DNA of 64,000 nt from assembly GCA_963676385.2 (NCBI GenBank), contig CAXXMM010000014.1, forward strand, positions 372,001 through 436,000. The letters run 5' to 3'. The notes under the pieces are model-generated. The model did no database searches, was not told the origin of the DNA, and saw nothing but the letters and a program-made list of their open reading frames with translations. The DNA is from UBA1422 sp963676385. Lineage in GTDB: Bacteria; Bacillota; Clostridia; Peptostreptococcales; Anaerovoracaceae. Positions 43,487 to 52,439 of this stretch are shown in pieces; within the stretch, counting starts at the first letter, position 1, and each line of letters starts with the position of its first letter. The position numbers and the translations under genes are program-made.

Positions 43487-43930
43487 ATGACAAATAATGC
43501 AAAACTAATCAGTTATATTGAGGTTTTTTACTCTGAAATAATTGAAGAATATAAAGAAATCACCTTAGGTATAAGAAGTGATGCTACACCCATGTCCATT
43601 TTTAAAAAGAAAAACTATCAGCAGCACATTGATAGGCTGCGCGCATGCAAAAAAGACGTTTTGAAAATCAACCCTAAAGATATTAAAATCCAACAAGAAG
43701 ACAAATTAGGCCAAGAACTGAAAACATCTTTTGAAAATGCTTTGCTGTTGTTTGTTGATCTCTGTGATCTTCAAATCCAGGTACAGGTTGCATTGCAAAA
43801 TACTGCCAACAAAAAAGGCACCAAGTTTAGCGAATGCAAAGATGCAACAAATCGGCTAAACGCCCATAACAAAGATGCGCAGCGTGCATTTCATCAGTTG
43901 GATGTATTGTATGCAGATTATTTGGATTAG
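43487..43930 (+). CDS. Small helical protein, unknown
   Basis: A 147-residue protein without signal peptide or membrane segment, predicted almost entirely helical and charged ('YSEIIEEYKEITLGIRSD', 'HIDRLRACKKDVLKINPKD', 'FENALLLFVDLCDLQIQVQ'). A GAGGAGGG site precedes the start. It lies between recX (25 bases) and rmuC (8 bases) and is probably translated with rmuC. I do not recognise a family. Confidence 0.6.
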   Translation: MTNNAKLISYIEVFYSEIIEEYKEITLGIRSDATPMSIFKKKNYQQHIDRLRACKKDVLKINPKDIKIQQEDKLGQELKTSFENALLLFVDLCDLQIQVQVALQNTANKKGTKFSECKDATNRLNAHNKDAQRAFHQLDVLYADYLD

Positions 43931-43938
43931 GTGATGCA

Positions 43939-45147
43939 ATGGAATATATTATTTTAGGTGGGATTATAATAGTAATAGTATTACTGATTATCACCCTCAT
44001 AGCAGTTGGCGCATCTCGAAAAGAAACGTTGGACAGGGTACAAAATACCATGAAGAGCATGTCCGATGTGTTATCCGATAACCAACGATTTTCAGCTGAA
44101 ATTCTCAGCCAACGACTTAGTGAGTTAACTAGGCAGTTTGAGACAATGACCTTGACAAATGAGCAGAAGTTAGACAACATTCGGACGACAATGGAAACGC
44201 GGCTGACATCTCTTCAGGATGACAACAACAAACAGTTGGAACAAATGCGAAATACTGTAGATGAGAAGCTTCAACAGACATTAGAAGATCGAATCACAAA
44301 ATCATTTCAAATTGTGAATGAACAATTGGACAAGGTCAATAAAAGTTTTGGAGAAATGCAGAATTTGGCCACTGGCGTAGGTGATTTAAAAAGAGTACTT
44401 ACCAATGTGAAAACGAGGGGAAACTTAGGAGAAATCCAGCTGGAAGCGATTTTAGAGCAAATCCTTGCGCCGGAGCAATATGAAAAAAATATTCGAACAA
44501 GGAGTACCGGTTCGGAAAAAGTTGAATTTGCCTTAAAACTACCAGGGGATGGAGAGCGAATTGTATACCTCCCCATTGATGCGAAATATCCCGGCGACAC
44601 TTACGAAAAACTGTTGGATGCCTACGATAGTGGAGATAAAGATGAAGTGAAACGGTGTATAAAAGACTTAACAACAATCATAAAACTAGAAGCCAAGGAT
44701 ATTCGAACAAAGTATTTGGAACCTCCTTACACCACTGATTTTGCGATTATGTTTCTGCCTGTAGAAGGATTATATGCCGAAGTTGTGAAAGCGGGGATGA
44801 TCGAAGAACTTCAATCCAAAGAATATAAAGTCAATATTGCAGGGCCCACCACTATGGCGGCTTTGTTAAATAGCTTACAAATGGGGTTTAGAACTTTAGC
44901 CATTCAAAAACATTCCAGCGAAGTGTGGGACACATTGGCTGCCGTCAAAACAGAATTTGGGAAATTTGGGGATGTTTTGGTTAAAACAAGAGAGAACCTT
45001 AGACGAGCGGATGAAAACCTCGAAGAATTAGTAGGGGCCAGAACTAAAAAAATTAATGTGAAACTAAAAAATGTTGAAGTGTTGAGTGTGGGTCAGAAAA
45101 AAGAATTGTTTGAATCAACACCTGATTTAGAATTAGAAGAGGAGTAA
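43939..45147 (+). CDS. rmuC: RmuC-family DNA recombination protein
   Basis: A 402-residue protein with an N-terminal membrane helix (about 2-22), a coiled coil (about 30-130) and a nuclease-like RmuC domain. The domain includes 'LKRVLTNVKTRGNLGEIQLEAILEQIL' (about 151-177), 'LPIDAKYPGDTYEKLLDAYDSGD', 'TTDFAIMFLPVEGLYAEVVK' and 'ANIAGPTTMAALLNSL'-like stretch. RmuC limits inversions and rearrangements at repeats in E. coli; its exact activity is unclear. The phosphoesterase gene follows after 8 bases. Confidence 0.9.
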   Translation: MEYIILGGIIIVIVLLIITLIAVGASRKETLDRVQNTMKSMSDVLSDNQRFSAEILSQRLSELTRQFETMTLTNEQKLDNIRTTMETRLTSLQDDNNKQLEQMRNTVDEKLQQTLEDRITKSFQIVNEQLDKVNKSFGEMQNLATGVGDLKRVLTNVKTRGNLGEIQLEAILEQILAPEQYEKNIRTRSTGSEKVEFALKLPGDGERIVYLPIDAKYPGDTYEKLLDAYDSGDKDEVKRCIKDLTTIIKLEAKDIRTKYLEPPYTTDFAIMFLPVEGLYAEVVKAGMIEELQSKEYKVNIAGPTTMAALLNSLQMGFRTLAIQKHSSEVWDTLAAVKTEFGKFGDVLVKTRENLRRADENLEELVGARTKKINVKLKNVEVLSVGQKKELFESTPDLELEEE

Positions 45148-45155
45148 TAACATTT

Positions 45156-45863
45156 ATGAGCATCTATGCTCTGGGCGACTTGCATCTTTCTTTAGGAGAA
45201 GGAATCAATAAACCTATGGATATTTATGGTGATCAATGGGTTCGTCATGCAGAACGACTGAAAGAAAATTGGTTGAAACATATTCATGATGATGATACTG
45301 TGATTCTTGCCGGAGATATTTCATGGGCATTAAAGTTTAATGAAGCAAAAGCTGATTTGGACTGGTTGCACGAATTGCCTGGTTATAAAATAATAATCAA
45401 AGGCAACCATGATTTATGGTGGACAGGAATTCAAAAAATGAATCGCATCTATGATGATATTATTTTTCTTCATAACTTTTGCGTTGTTGTGGAGGACGTT
45501 GCCATATGCGGTAGTCGGGGATGGGTATGCCCGGGTACGGAAGGCTATACAGAATTAGACCAACGAATATACAATAGAGAATTAATGCGTGTTCAACGTT
45601 CCATTGACGACGCAGTTGCAAAAGGAATCAAAAAAATTATTGGTGTACTCCATTTCCCACCGACAAATGATAAATTGCAAGTATCTGGGTTCACAGAAAT
45701 GTTTACAAAGGCAGGCGTGAACCAAGTGGTATATGGACATTTACATGGAACCGAAACTTACCATAAGGGGCTGCAAGGTTTTTTTAATGGTGTAGAATAC
45801 AAACTGGTTTCTTTGGATTATTTAAAATGTAACCCGGCAATGATTGAAAAAGGAGGATATTGA
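45156..45863 (+). CDS. Calcineurin-like metallophosphoesterase
   Basis: A 235-residue soluble enzyme with the full two-metal motif set: 'ALGDLHLSLG' (D and H), 'VILAGDISWAL' (GD), 'IIIKGNHDLWW' (GNHD), 'IGVLHFPP' and 'YGHLHGTE' (GHLH). This is the short Firmicutes group of unknown substrate. It sits between rmuC (8 bases) and deoB (1 base), apparently in one operon. The ATG lies 11 bases after a GAGGAG site. Confidence 0.85.
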   Translation: MSIYALGDLHLSLGEGINKPMDIYGDQWVRHAERLKENWLKHIHDDDTVILAGDISWALKFNEAKADLDWLHELPGYKIIIKGNHDLWWTGIQKMNRIYDDIIFLHNFCVVVEDVAICGSRGWVCPGTEGYTELDQRIYNRELMRVQRSIDDAVAKGIKKIIGVLHFPPTNDKLQVSGFTEMFTKAGVNQVVYGHLHGTETYHKGLQGFFNGVEYKLVSLDYLKCNPAMIEKGGY

Positions 45864-45864
45864 C

Positions 45865-47049
45865 ATGGCGAATAGAGTGATATTGATCGTCATGGATAGT
45901 TTGGGAATTGGTGCGATGCCGGATGCTGATGAATTTGGAGATTTAAAAGCCGATACCCTTGGGCATATTGTGAATTCTGTACCTAATTTAAACATTCCCA
46001 ATTTGCGCAAATTGGGAATTGGAAACATTGAGGGAGTCGCAGCTGGCAGATTGTCAATAAAATCCCCTATTGGGATCTTTGGACGCGCTAAGGAAGTCTC
46101 GAAAGGGAAAGATACCATTACCGGTCACTGGGAAATTGCAGGAATAAAAACAACAACACCATTCAAAACCTATCCTCATGGTTTTCCGGATGCATTTATC
46201 CAACAATTCGAAAATGCAATTGGAATGAAGGTGATTGGCAATTATCCTGCGTCAGGGACTGTGATCATAGATGAATTGGGACCAATCCACGAGACCACAG
46301 GACGGCCTATCGTATATACTTCTGCCGATAGTGTTTTTCAGATTGCAGCCAATATTGACTGTATTCCTCTTCAACAATTATATGAAATCTGTGAGATTGC
46401 AAGAAATATGTTGCAAGGGGAATATGCCTGTGGAAGAGTGATTGCAAGACCCTATACAGTTGAAAACGGAAAGCGAATAAGAACCTCGGACCGAAAAGAT
46501 TATGCTGTATCGCCACCGGGGCCTACTTTATTAAATGCAATAAGTAACATTGGAAAAACTGTTTTGGCCATTGGGAAAATAAGTGATATTTTTAATCAAT
46601 CCGGGGTTACTTTATCCATTCATACAGTAAGCAATCTAGATGGCATTCAAAAAACCATAGCTGCTATGAACAACGAGTTCCCAGGTTTGATTTTTACAAA
46701 TCTCGTGGACTTTGATTCAAAATACGGTCACCGAAGGGACCCCAAAGGTTATGCCTTAGCCATTGAGGAATTTGACCGGGGTTTGACTGAAATCATAAGG
46801 TCACTCAAAAAGGAGGATGTACTCATCTTATGTGCCGACCACGGAAACGATCCAACTCATACAGGCTGGGACCATACACGAGAATACATTCCAATCTTGG
46901 TATACGGTGAGAAACTTTGCCAAAATGTGGATTTGGGCACCCGAAGTACTTTTGCAGACATTGGGGCAACCATTGCTGATCTTTTGAATGTGATGCCAAC
47001 TGTCATTGGGACCAGTTTTCGCAACTTGTTGGAAGTGCCGATAGGGTAG
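45865..47049 (+). CDS. deoB: Phosphopentomutase
   Basis: This enzyme interconverts (deoxy)ribose 1- and 5-phosphate in nucleoside breakdown. It is an alkaline-phosphatase superfamily member of 394 residues. 'VILIVMDSLGIGAMPDADEFGD' holds the N-terminal metal Asp, 'GKDTITGHWEIAG' the phosphorylated Thr (near residue 85), and 'LILCADHGNDPTHTGWDHTREYIPILVYG' the C-terminal metal residues. It works with the two nucleoside phosphorylases of this window (pdp, deoD). AAAGGAGG precedes ATG 45865. Confidence 0.95.
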   Translation: MANRVILIVMDSLGIGAMPDADEFGDLKADTLGHIVNSVPNLNIPNLRKLGIGNIEGVAAGRLSIKSPIGIFGRAKEVSKGKDTITGHWEIAGIKTTTPFKTYPHGFPDAFIQQFENAIGMKVIGNYPASGTVIIDELGPIHETTGRPIVYTSADSVFQIAANIDCIPLQQLYEICEIARNMLQGEYACGRVIARPYTVENGKRIRTSDRKDYAVSPPGPTLLNAISNIGKTVLAIGKISDIFNQSGVTLSIHTVSNLDGIQKTIAAMNNEFPGLIFTNLVDFDSKYGHRRDPKGYALAIEEFDRGLTEIIRSLKKEDVLILCADHGNDPTHTGWDHTREYIPILVYGEKLCQNVDLGTRSTFADIGATIADLLNVMPTVIGTSFRNLLEVPIG

Positions 47050-47081
47050 GGGAGCGCAATCCCAAAATATTACAAAAATGG

Positions 47082-47110
47082 TTGACATTTACTGTTTCCT
47101 ATGGTATAGT
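47082..47110 (+). promoter_or_regulatory. Promoter of the SH3b-NlpC/P60 gene
   Basis: Perfect -35 TTGACA (47082-47087), 17 bases ending TGG and -10 TATAGT (47105-47110): a strong, extended -10 promoter with a leader of about 35 bases. Confidence 0.7.
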
Positions 47111-47151
47111 GTATTATAGGGTTGTTGTAGTGTTTTTGAGATGGTGAAAAA

Positions 47152-48330
47152 ATGAAAAAGATAAGTTTCAAAACCATATTGTGTTTTATTGTATCTCTCA
47201 TTTTTGTTATGGGTGTTGCCCTTTCTTTTCAGACAGAAGAGGTGGATGCCGCCACGGTGAAATCTTATGGAGTAATTGCCAATGGACCATTAAACGTTCG
47301 AAGCGGTCCCGCCACATCATATGCATCGTTGGGCAAATTATCGAAAGGCACAAAGATTACAATTTTGGCGTCTAAAACGGTAAACAGCGTGAAATGGTAT
47401 GCAATCAGCTATCGTTCAAACAAGGCTTATGTCTGCGCAAAATATGTTAAGATAACCGGATCTCAATATTTTTATTCATCTTCCATCCCTTCTACCATTA
47501 CGGCGGGGCCACTAAATATTCGTACAGGACCGGGAACGAATTACGGTGTAGCTGGATCATTGCCTGCATTGAAAAAAATATCAGTAGAAAGTTTATACAA
47601 AAAGCCGGATGGAGAAAAGTGGTATCGAATTACATATAACGGATCCAAGCGATATGTAAGCGCCAAATATGTGGCAATCCATACCCAAAATTCAACGTTG
47701 ACCATATTTTCATCATCAAAAAAAGCAACGGCAAAATTGAAAACAAACATTTATACCGGGCCGAATACAAGTTATTCTGTATGTGGATATAAAAGCGCTG
47801 GAAATTCACTTTCCTTGCTGGGTTCTATCACAAATCAGTCCAATTCAAAGTGGTATCTCATATCTTATGGGAATCGGATTTGTTATATCCCGGCAAAGAA
47901 CATCACAATCACAAACGTTGCTTCCGGCACAAATTCAGCAAAAATAATCAATTTAGCCCTTTCCAAAGTGAACGCTGAATATGAATATGGTGCCGAAGGG
48001 CCAAATAGCTTTGATTGTAGCGGATTGGTTTACTGGGTGGTGAATAATAGTGGCATTAGTGGCCTATCTGTCCCCAGAACCTCCGGGGCGTTATATGAAA
48101 AGTATCTGGATAACAACATTGGAACCAACATTTCCAATGCAAAGGCGGCGGATATTATTCTTTTCAGTGATAACGGTCAGGAAAGCGGAATTTGTCACGC
48201 TGGGATATACTATCAGGACGGAAAAATGATTCATGCCAGCACACCTTCAACAGGTGTCATTATCAGTGAAGTTTCATATTCAACAGGAAATAAGGATATT
48301 TTTGCTATCATCAGACTTCCGGGTGTATGA
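47152..48330 (+). CDS. Exported peptidoglycan hydrolase: three SH3b repeats plus NlpC/P60
   Basis: A 392-residue secreted protein. The signal peptide covers about 1-30, and SH3b wall-binding repeats follow at about 35-100 ('GPLNVRSGPATSYASLGKLSKG'), 115-180 ('GPLNIRTGPGTNYGVAGSLPAL') and 190-255 ('KTNIYTGPNTSYSVCGYKSAG'). The NlpC/P60 domain (about 262-392) has the catalytic Cys in 'NSFDCSGLVYWVV' and His in 'GICHAGIYYQDGKMIHAS'. It probably cleaves D-Glu-diamino-acid stem-peptide bonds. It has its own strong promoter. The first repeat is almost identical to one in the glucosaminidase gene 2.5 kb away. Confidence 0.92.
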   Translation: MKKISFKTILCFIVSLIFVMGVALSFQTEEVDAATVKSYGVIANGPLNVRSGPATSYASLGKLSKGTKITILASKTVNSVKWYAISYRSNKAYVCAKYVKITGSQYFYSSSIPSTITAGPLNIRTGPGTNYGVAGSLPALKKISVESLYKKPDGEKWYRITYNGSKRYVSAKYVAIHTQNSTLTIFSSSKKATAKLKTNIYTGPNTSYSVCGYKSAGNSLSLLGSITNQSNSKWYLISYGNRICYIPAKNITITNVASGTNSAKIINLALSKVNAEYEYGAEGPNSFDCSGLVYWVVNNSGISGLSVPRTSGALYEKYLDNNIGTNISNAKAADIILFSDNGQESGICHAGIYYQDGKMIHASTPSTGVIISEVSYSTGNKDIFAIIRLPGV

Positions 48331-48398
48331 AGAAAATATTAATTGCAAAATTGATTGCAGCATAAGCATATACCCCATTTCGTATAAGAGGGCACAAC

Positions 48399-49742
48399 AT
48401 GGAAATGTATGACATTATTTTGAAAAAAAGAATGGGTGAGGTCTTATCAGGAGAAGAAATTCGATATTTTGTTGATGGGTACACAAAGGGCAGTATCCCT
48501 GACTATCAAGCATCTGCTTTGTTAATGGCCATTATGTTTCAGCAACTCAGCCCAGAGGAAATTTTTGAATTAACTGATGCAATGAAATCTTCTGGTGATA
48601 CCATTAATCTTTCCAAAATAAAAGGAATCAAAGTAGATAAGCACAGCACCGGAGGTGTTGGCGACAAAACTACATTGATTGTGGGTCCCATTGCCGCCGC
48701 TTGTGGTGTGCCGATTGCCAAGATGAGCGGTAGAGGACTAGGGTTTACCGGAGGAACTGTTGACAAATTAGAGTCCATACCGGGTTTGATTACAACCTTG
48801 GATTCGGAAAGTTTTATTTCTCAAGTGAGCAATATTGGTCTTGCAGTCATTGGACAAACGGGTCATATTGCACCGGCAGATAAAAAAATCTACGCTTTGC
48901 GCGATGTAACTGCCACTGTTGACAACCTTGGCTTAATCGCCTCCAGTATTATGAGTAAAAAACTTGCCGCAGGAGCAGATGCCATTTTATTAGATGTAAA
49001 ATGCGGTAGCGGGGCTTTTATGAAAACGTTTGCTGATGCTGAACTACTAGGGAAAACCCTTGTAAATATTGGAAATCGTTTTGAAAAAAGAACAGTTGCA
49101 GCAATTACAGATATGAACCAACCTCTCGGGTATGCAATTGGTAACAGTTTGGAAGTAATTGAAGCAATACACACGCTAAAAGGACAAGGGCCAAAAGATA
49201 TCACAGAATTATCACTGGAACTTGCGGGAATTATGATATATTTAGGTAAACAAGCAGAGTCTATTGCGATTGGGAAAGAAATGGCCGAAAATGCAGTTAA
49301 CGATGGTTCCGCTTTGAAAATGTTTGAAAGATTCATAAAGGCCCAAAATGGAAATGCCATGGTAATTGAAGACGAATCATTATTTTCCCAACCATATTTT
49401 ATGGAGTCTATCATTGCAAACACTAGTGGCTTTGTGAGCGCGATAGAAGCAAACCAGATAGGACTTGCCTCCCAACATGCCGGCGCAGGCAGAAGCATGA
49501 TGGGTGAATCCATTGACAGTTCCGCGGGAATACTTCTTCATAAAAAAGTGGGAGACCAAGTGGCAGAAGGAGAAATCCTTGCAACAATACAAGGAAATCA
49601 AAAAAATAAGATTTCTTTAGCAAAACAAGTGGTTCAGATGGCATTTCATATTGAAAAAGAAAAACCGGTAGTTGGTAAGTTGATATATACAGTCGTCGGC
49701 CTAGATAAAAATACAATCACACATTATGAAAGGAGTGTTTAG
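48399..49742 (+). CDS. pdp: Pyrimidine-nucleoside phosphorylase
   Basis: This enzyme splits uridine and thymidine with phosphate to base plus (deoxy)ribose 1-phosphate, the DeoB substrate. The 447 residues include 'VDKHSTGGVGDKTTLIVGPIAAACGVPIAKMSGRGLGFTGGTVDKLESIPG' (about 81-131, the family signature), 'HIAPADKKIYALRDVTATV' and 'DVKCGSGAFMKT'. The gene begins behind GAGGG and ends one base before the next ATG. It is framed by two wall-hydrolase genes, an unusual place for a salvage gene; the neighbouring glucosaminidase may be translated from the same message. Confidence 0.93.
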   Translation: MEMYDIILKKRMGEVLSGEEIRYFVDGYTKGSIPDYQASALLMAIMFQQLSPEEIFELTDAMKSSGDTINLSKIKGIKVDKHSTGGVGDKTTLIVGPIAAACGVPIAKMSGRGLGFTGGTVDKLESIPGLITTLDSESFISQVSNIGLAVIGQTGHIAPADKKIYALRDVTATVDNLGLIASSIMSKKLAAGADAILLDVKCGSGAFMKTFADAELLGKTLVNIGNRFEKRTVAAITDMNQPLGYAIGNSLEVIEAIHTLKGQGPKDITELSLELAGIMIYLGKQAESIAIGKEMAENAVNDGSALKMFERFIKAQNGNAMVIEDESLFSQPYFMESIIANTSGFVSAIEANQIGLASQHAGAGRSMMGESIDSSAGILLHKKVGDQVAEGEILATIQGNQKNKISLAKQVVQMAFHIEKEKPVVGKLIYTVVGLDKNTITHYERSV

Positions 49743-49743
49743 G

Positions 49744-51789
49744 ATGAAAACGTGGGCAAAATACAGATGGATTGGAATCATATGTTTAAGCATTGCATTT
49801 TTTGCCGTGTATTCTTCTTTTTCGGTAGCAAATGCCAATGCAGATACAAAAACCTTATCGGTGAAGGTAACCTGCAGTACATTAAATGTTCGTAGTGGCC
49901 CAAGCACATCCTATGCAAGTCTAGGGAAATTAACCTTGGGCACGAGAATTACTGTAACTAGAACCACTATAAAAAATGGCAAAACATGGTATCAATTCAC
50001 CTATCGTTCTTCCAAAGGGTACGTCTTATCAACCTACACAAAAAAACTTTCTTCCACCCTGTCCTACTCTCCGTTGAGAACCGGCAAAACTTTGTATGCA
50101 GTTAATGTCAGAGCCACCCCTTCAACCAGCGGAACAAAATTGGGAACCCTTTCAAAGGGAACTACCATTACGCTTCGCGCCCTGTACAGGAAAGCAACAA
50201 CATCCACAAACTATTTGTGGTATCGAATCACCTATAAAGGGAAGACCGCTTATGTGACTGCGAGTTACGTTAAAATGCTGCCAACAGTAACCACATACAA
50301 TCCAGTTAAAAATGCCCTTTCTACAAAGGCAACGTCATATCGTAGTGGCCCGGGAACCAGTTATAGCAGTTATGGGACTGCGAACATCAACACTCAAATT
50401 GCAGTATCAGCTTTGGTCACTACCTATGGAAGCAGTTCTTATAATAAATGGTATAAAACGACTTACAACGGTAAAACTGCGTATGTATATGCCGGATATT
50501 TTAAGTGGTTGCCCGATGGGGATGCGGCCGCCTTTGAGGCCTATATGACCGCCCAAGGTTTTCCGGATAGTTATAAAGCAGCATTGCGAACCCTTCATGC
50601 CAGTCATCCTAAATGGATTTTTACAGCACAGCAAACAGGAATCAAATGGTCATCAGCGTTAGCATTGGAGCAAAAGGTTGGTGTTAGTCTCCTTTCAGCC
50701 AGCACCCCGGAAGCATGGAAATCTTTTGAATCCGGCGCCTATGATTTTACCAATAATGCTTACGTAAAATTTGATACTTCATGGAATGCTGCAGACGGAA
50801 AAGTAGTTGCTTATTACTTTGACCCAAGGAATTTTCTGGCTGAAAGTTCAATCTACCAATTCCTAGACCAAAAATTTGATGCAGCTTCTCAAAACATATC
50901 AACCGTACGAGCTGTTGCAAATGATGCATTTTTTGATACTGATGGATATGCAAAGATTATTTTGAATGCAGCTCAAAGCGCCGATGTAAATGCCAATTTA
51001 ATTGCAGCCATTATTCGTCAAGAACAGGGGGTCAAGGGGACAAGTTCTTTGATTTCCGGGACTTGTACCGCTTACAATAATGCATATTACGGGATTTATA
51101 ACTATTTCAATATTGGGGCATATACTTCCGGTGGAATGACTGCTGTAGAACGGGGGCTTTGGTATGCCAAAGGATCCGGAACTGGAGATACAACTTATGG
51201 GCGACCATGGACGACGAAAACAAAATCCATTACCGGTGGTGCCATGTATTATCGAAAAGGATATATTGCTAACAATCAGAACACCCTATATCTAAAAAAA
51301 TTCAATGTTATGAATGGACTAAGTAAAGTTGCAACCCACCAATATATGACTCATATTTTAGCTGCCGCAAATGAAGCAAGCAGCATGGGGTTGGGATATG
51401 CGGCAAACGATGATTACCCACTGGTTTTCTGTATTCCTGTTTATACTAGTATGCCATCAACCCCGTGTACAAAACCTGGAATAACAGGAAACAACGATAA
51501 TGTTTTAAACTCACTTTGCGTAAGGAAAGAGACTTCCTCCGGGGCACAGTACACTTTGGTTCGATCCACAGGATCAACAGGTTTTACTCGTTATACAACC
51601 GGTTATTCTATAACTGTACCCACCGCTGTAACGAAAATATACATTAGTGGGGTTGCTCATAATACAGCCGCCACTGTAACCGGTAATGGGGTTGTGACCC
51701 TTGCATCCGGTACCAATACCATCAAAGTTGTGGTAAAATCGACTAGTGGGCAAAAACGAACTTACACCATTACAGTAAATAGATCATGA
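49744..51789 (+). CDS. Exported N-acetylglucosaminidase with SH3b repeats and cadherin-like C-terminal domain
   Basis: A 681-residue secreted wall hydrolase. The signal peptide is at about 1-32, and SH3b repeats follow at about 40-105 ('STLNVRSGPSTSYASLGKLTLG'), 112-180 ('YAVNVRATPSTSGTKLGTLSKG') and 190-258. A linker with 'YMTAQGFPDSYKAALRTLHASHPKWIF' leads into the LytG/Auto-type glucosaminidase domain at about 410-560, with the likely catalytic Glu in 'AAIIRQEQGVKGTSSLISG' and 'GYYGIYNYFNIGAY'-like stretch. The C-terminal 80 residues ('YTLVRSTGSTGF...TVNRS') resemble a cadherin-like beta-sandwich. It follows pdp by one base and overlaps no gene; the cohesin-like gene follows. Confidence 0.88.
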   Translation: MKTWAKYRWIGIICLSIAFFAVYSSFSVANANADTKTLSVKVTCSTLNVRSGPSTSYASLGKLTLGTRITVTRTTIKNGKTWYQFTYRSSKGYVLSTYTKKLSSTLSYSPLRTGKTLYAVNVRATPSTSGTKLGTLSKGTTITLRALYRKATTSTNYLWYRITYKGKTAYVTASYVKMLPTVTTYNPVKNALSTKATSYRSGPGTSYSSYGTANINTQIAVSALVTTYGSSSYNKWYKTTYNGKTAYVYAGYFKWLPDGDAAAFEAYMTAQGFPDSYKAALRTLHASHPKWIFTAQQTGIKWSSALALEQKVGVSLLSASTPEAWKSFESGAYDFTNNAYVKFDTSWNAADGKVVAYYFDPRNFLAESSIYQFLDQKFDAASQNISTVRAVANDAFFDTDGYAKIILNAAQSADVNANLIAAIIRQEQGVKGTSSLISGTCTAYNNAYYGIYNYFNIGAYTSGGMTAVERGLWYAKGSGTGDTTYGRPWTTKTKSITGGAMYYRKGYIANNQNTLYLKKFNVMNGLSKVATHQYMTHILAAANEASSMGLGYAANDDYPLVFCIPVYTSMPSTPCTKPGITGNNDNVLNSLCVRKETSSGAQYTLVRSTGSTGFTRYTTGYSITVPTAVTKIYISGVAHNTAATVTGNGVVTLASGTNTIKVVVKSTSGQKRTYTITVNRS

Positions 51790-51797
51790 GGTGCAAT

Positions 51798-52436
51798 ATG
51801 ATTAGAAAAAGGATCCACCCCCTTACAATGCTGGTTGCAATTGGAATATGTATGCTTTTAATATGGCCGCTTAATGCATTTGCAGAAACGGGCAAAGTCA
51901 CCATCGCCGCAGACACTTCCATTGAAGTCGGGGATTCGTTATCGGTTACTGTGAACTATTCCGCCTCCAGTTTAGGCCGAATTAATGGTCAACTGATTTA
52001 CGATACAGACTTGTTGAAATACGTTTCCGGTGGAACAAGCGATGATGCAGCAGGAATTGTTCAGTTGAACACAGGGCTGAATGGAGAAACCGCCAAGTCA
52101 TTTGTTATCCATTTCAAGGCCATAGGTGCCGGTACGGATTTTCTTCAAGTACAAACCTTGGATCTTTATGATGCAGACGAGGCGGACCTTGGAAATCCCG
52201 GAGCAAGTGTGAAGATTAAGGTGGCCGAGGCTGCATCTCCTGTCAAAGATGACGACTCGACAGTTGAAACACCAACGACAGACACGGACACTACTGATGC
52301 AGATAGTGATTCTTCTGATGCTTCCACAGACAATGAAAAGACTCCCGATACAATGTGGGTTTATGCGGGAGCCATGGGAATTACTTTGATATTACTAATT
52401 ATTGCAATTACTGTTTCGCGACGCAAAAGAAAGTAA
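51798..52436 (+). CDS. Membrane-anchored cohesin-domain surface protein
   Basis: A 212-residue protein. The signal peptide ends 'LNAFA' (about residue 30), and a cohesin-like beta domain covers about 31-145 ('TSIEVGDSLSVTVNYSASSLGRINGQLIYDTDLLKYVSG'). A Thr/Asp/Ser-rich linker (about 150-182) leads to a C-terminal membrane helix ('WVYAGAMGITLILLIIAITV') and a basic stop. Cohesin domains bind dockerins or act as general surface modules; no dockerin is evident in the window. It follows the glucosaminidase by 8 bases, so the two may work together at the wall. GAGGTG precedes ATG 51798. Confidence 0.8.
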   Translation: MIRKRIHPLTMLVAIGICMLLIWPLNAFAETGKVTIAADTSIEVGDSLSVTVNYSASSLGRINGQLIYDTDLLKYVSGGTSDDAAGIVQLNTGLNGETAKSFVIHFKAIGAGTDFLQVQTLDLYDADEADLGNPGASVKIKVAEAASPVKDDDSTVETPTTDTDTTDADSDSSDASTDNEKTPDTMWVYAGAMGITLILLIIAITVSRRKRK

Positions 52437-52439
52437 TCG

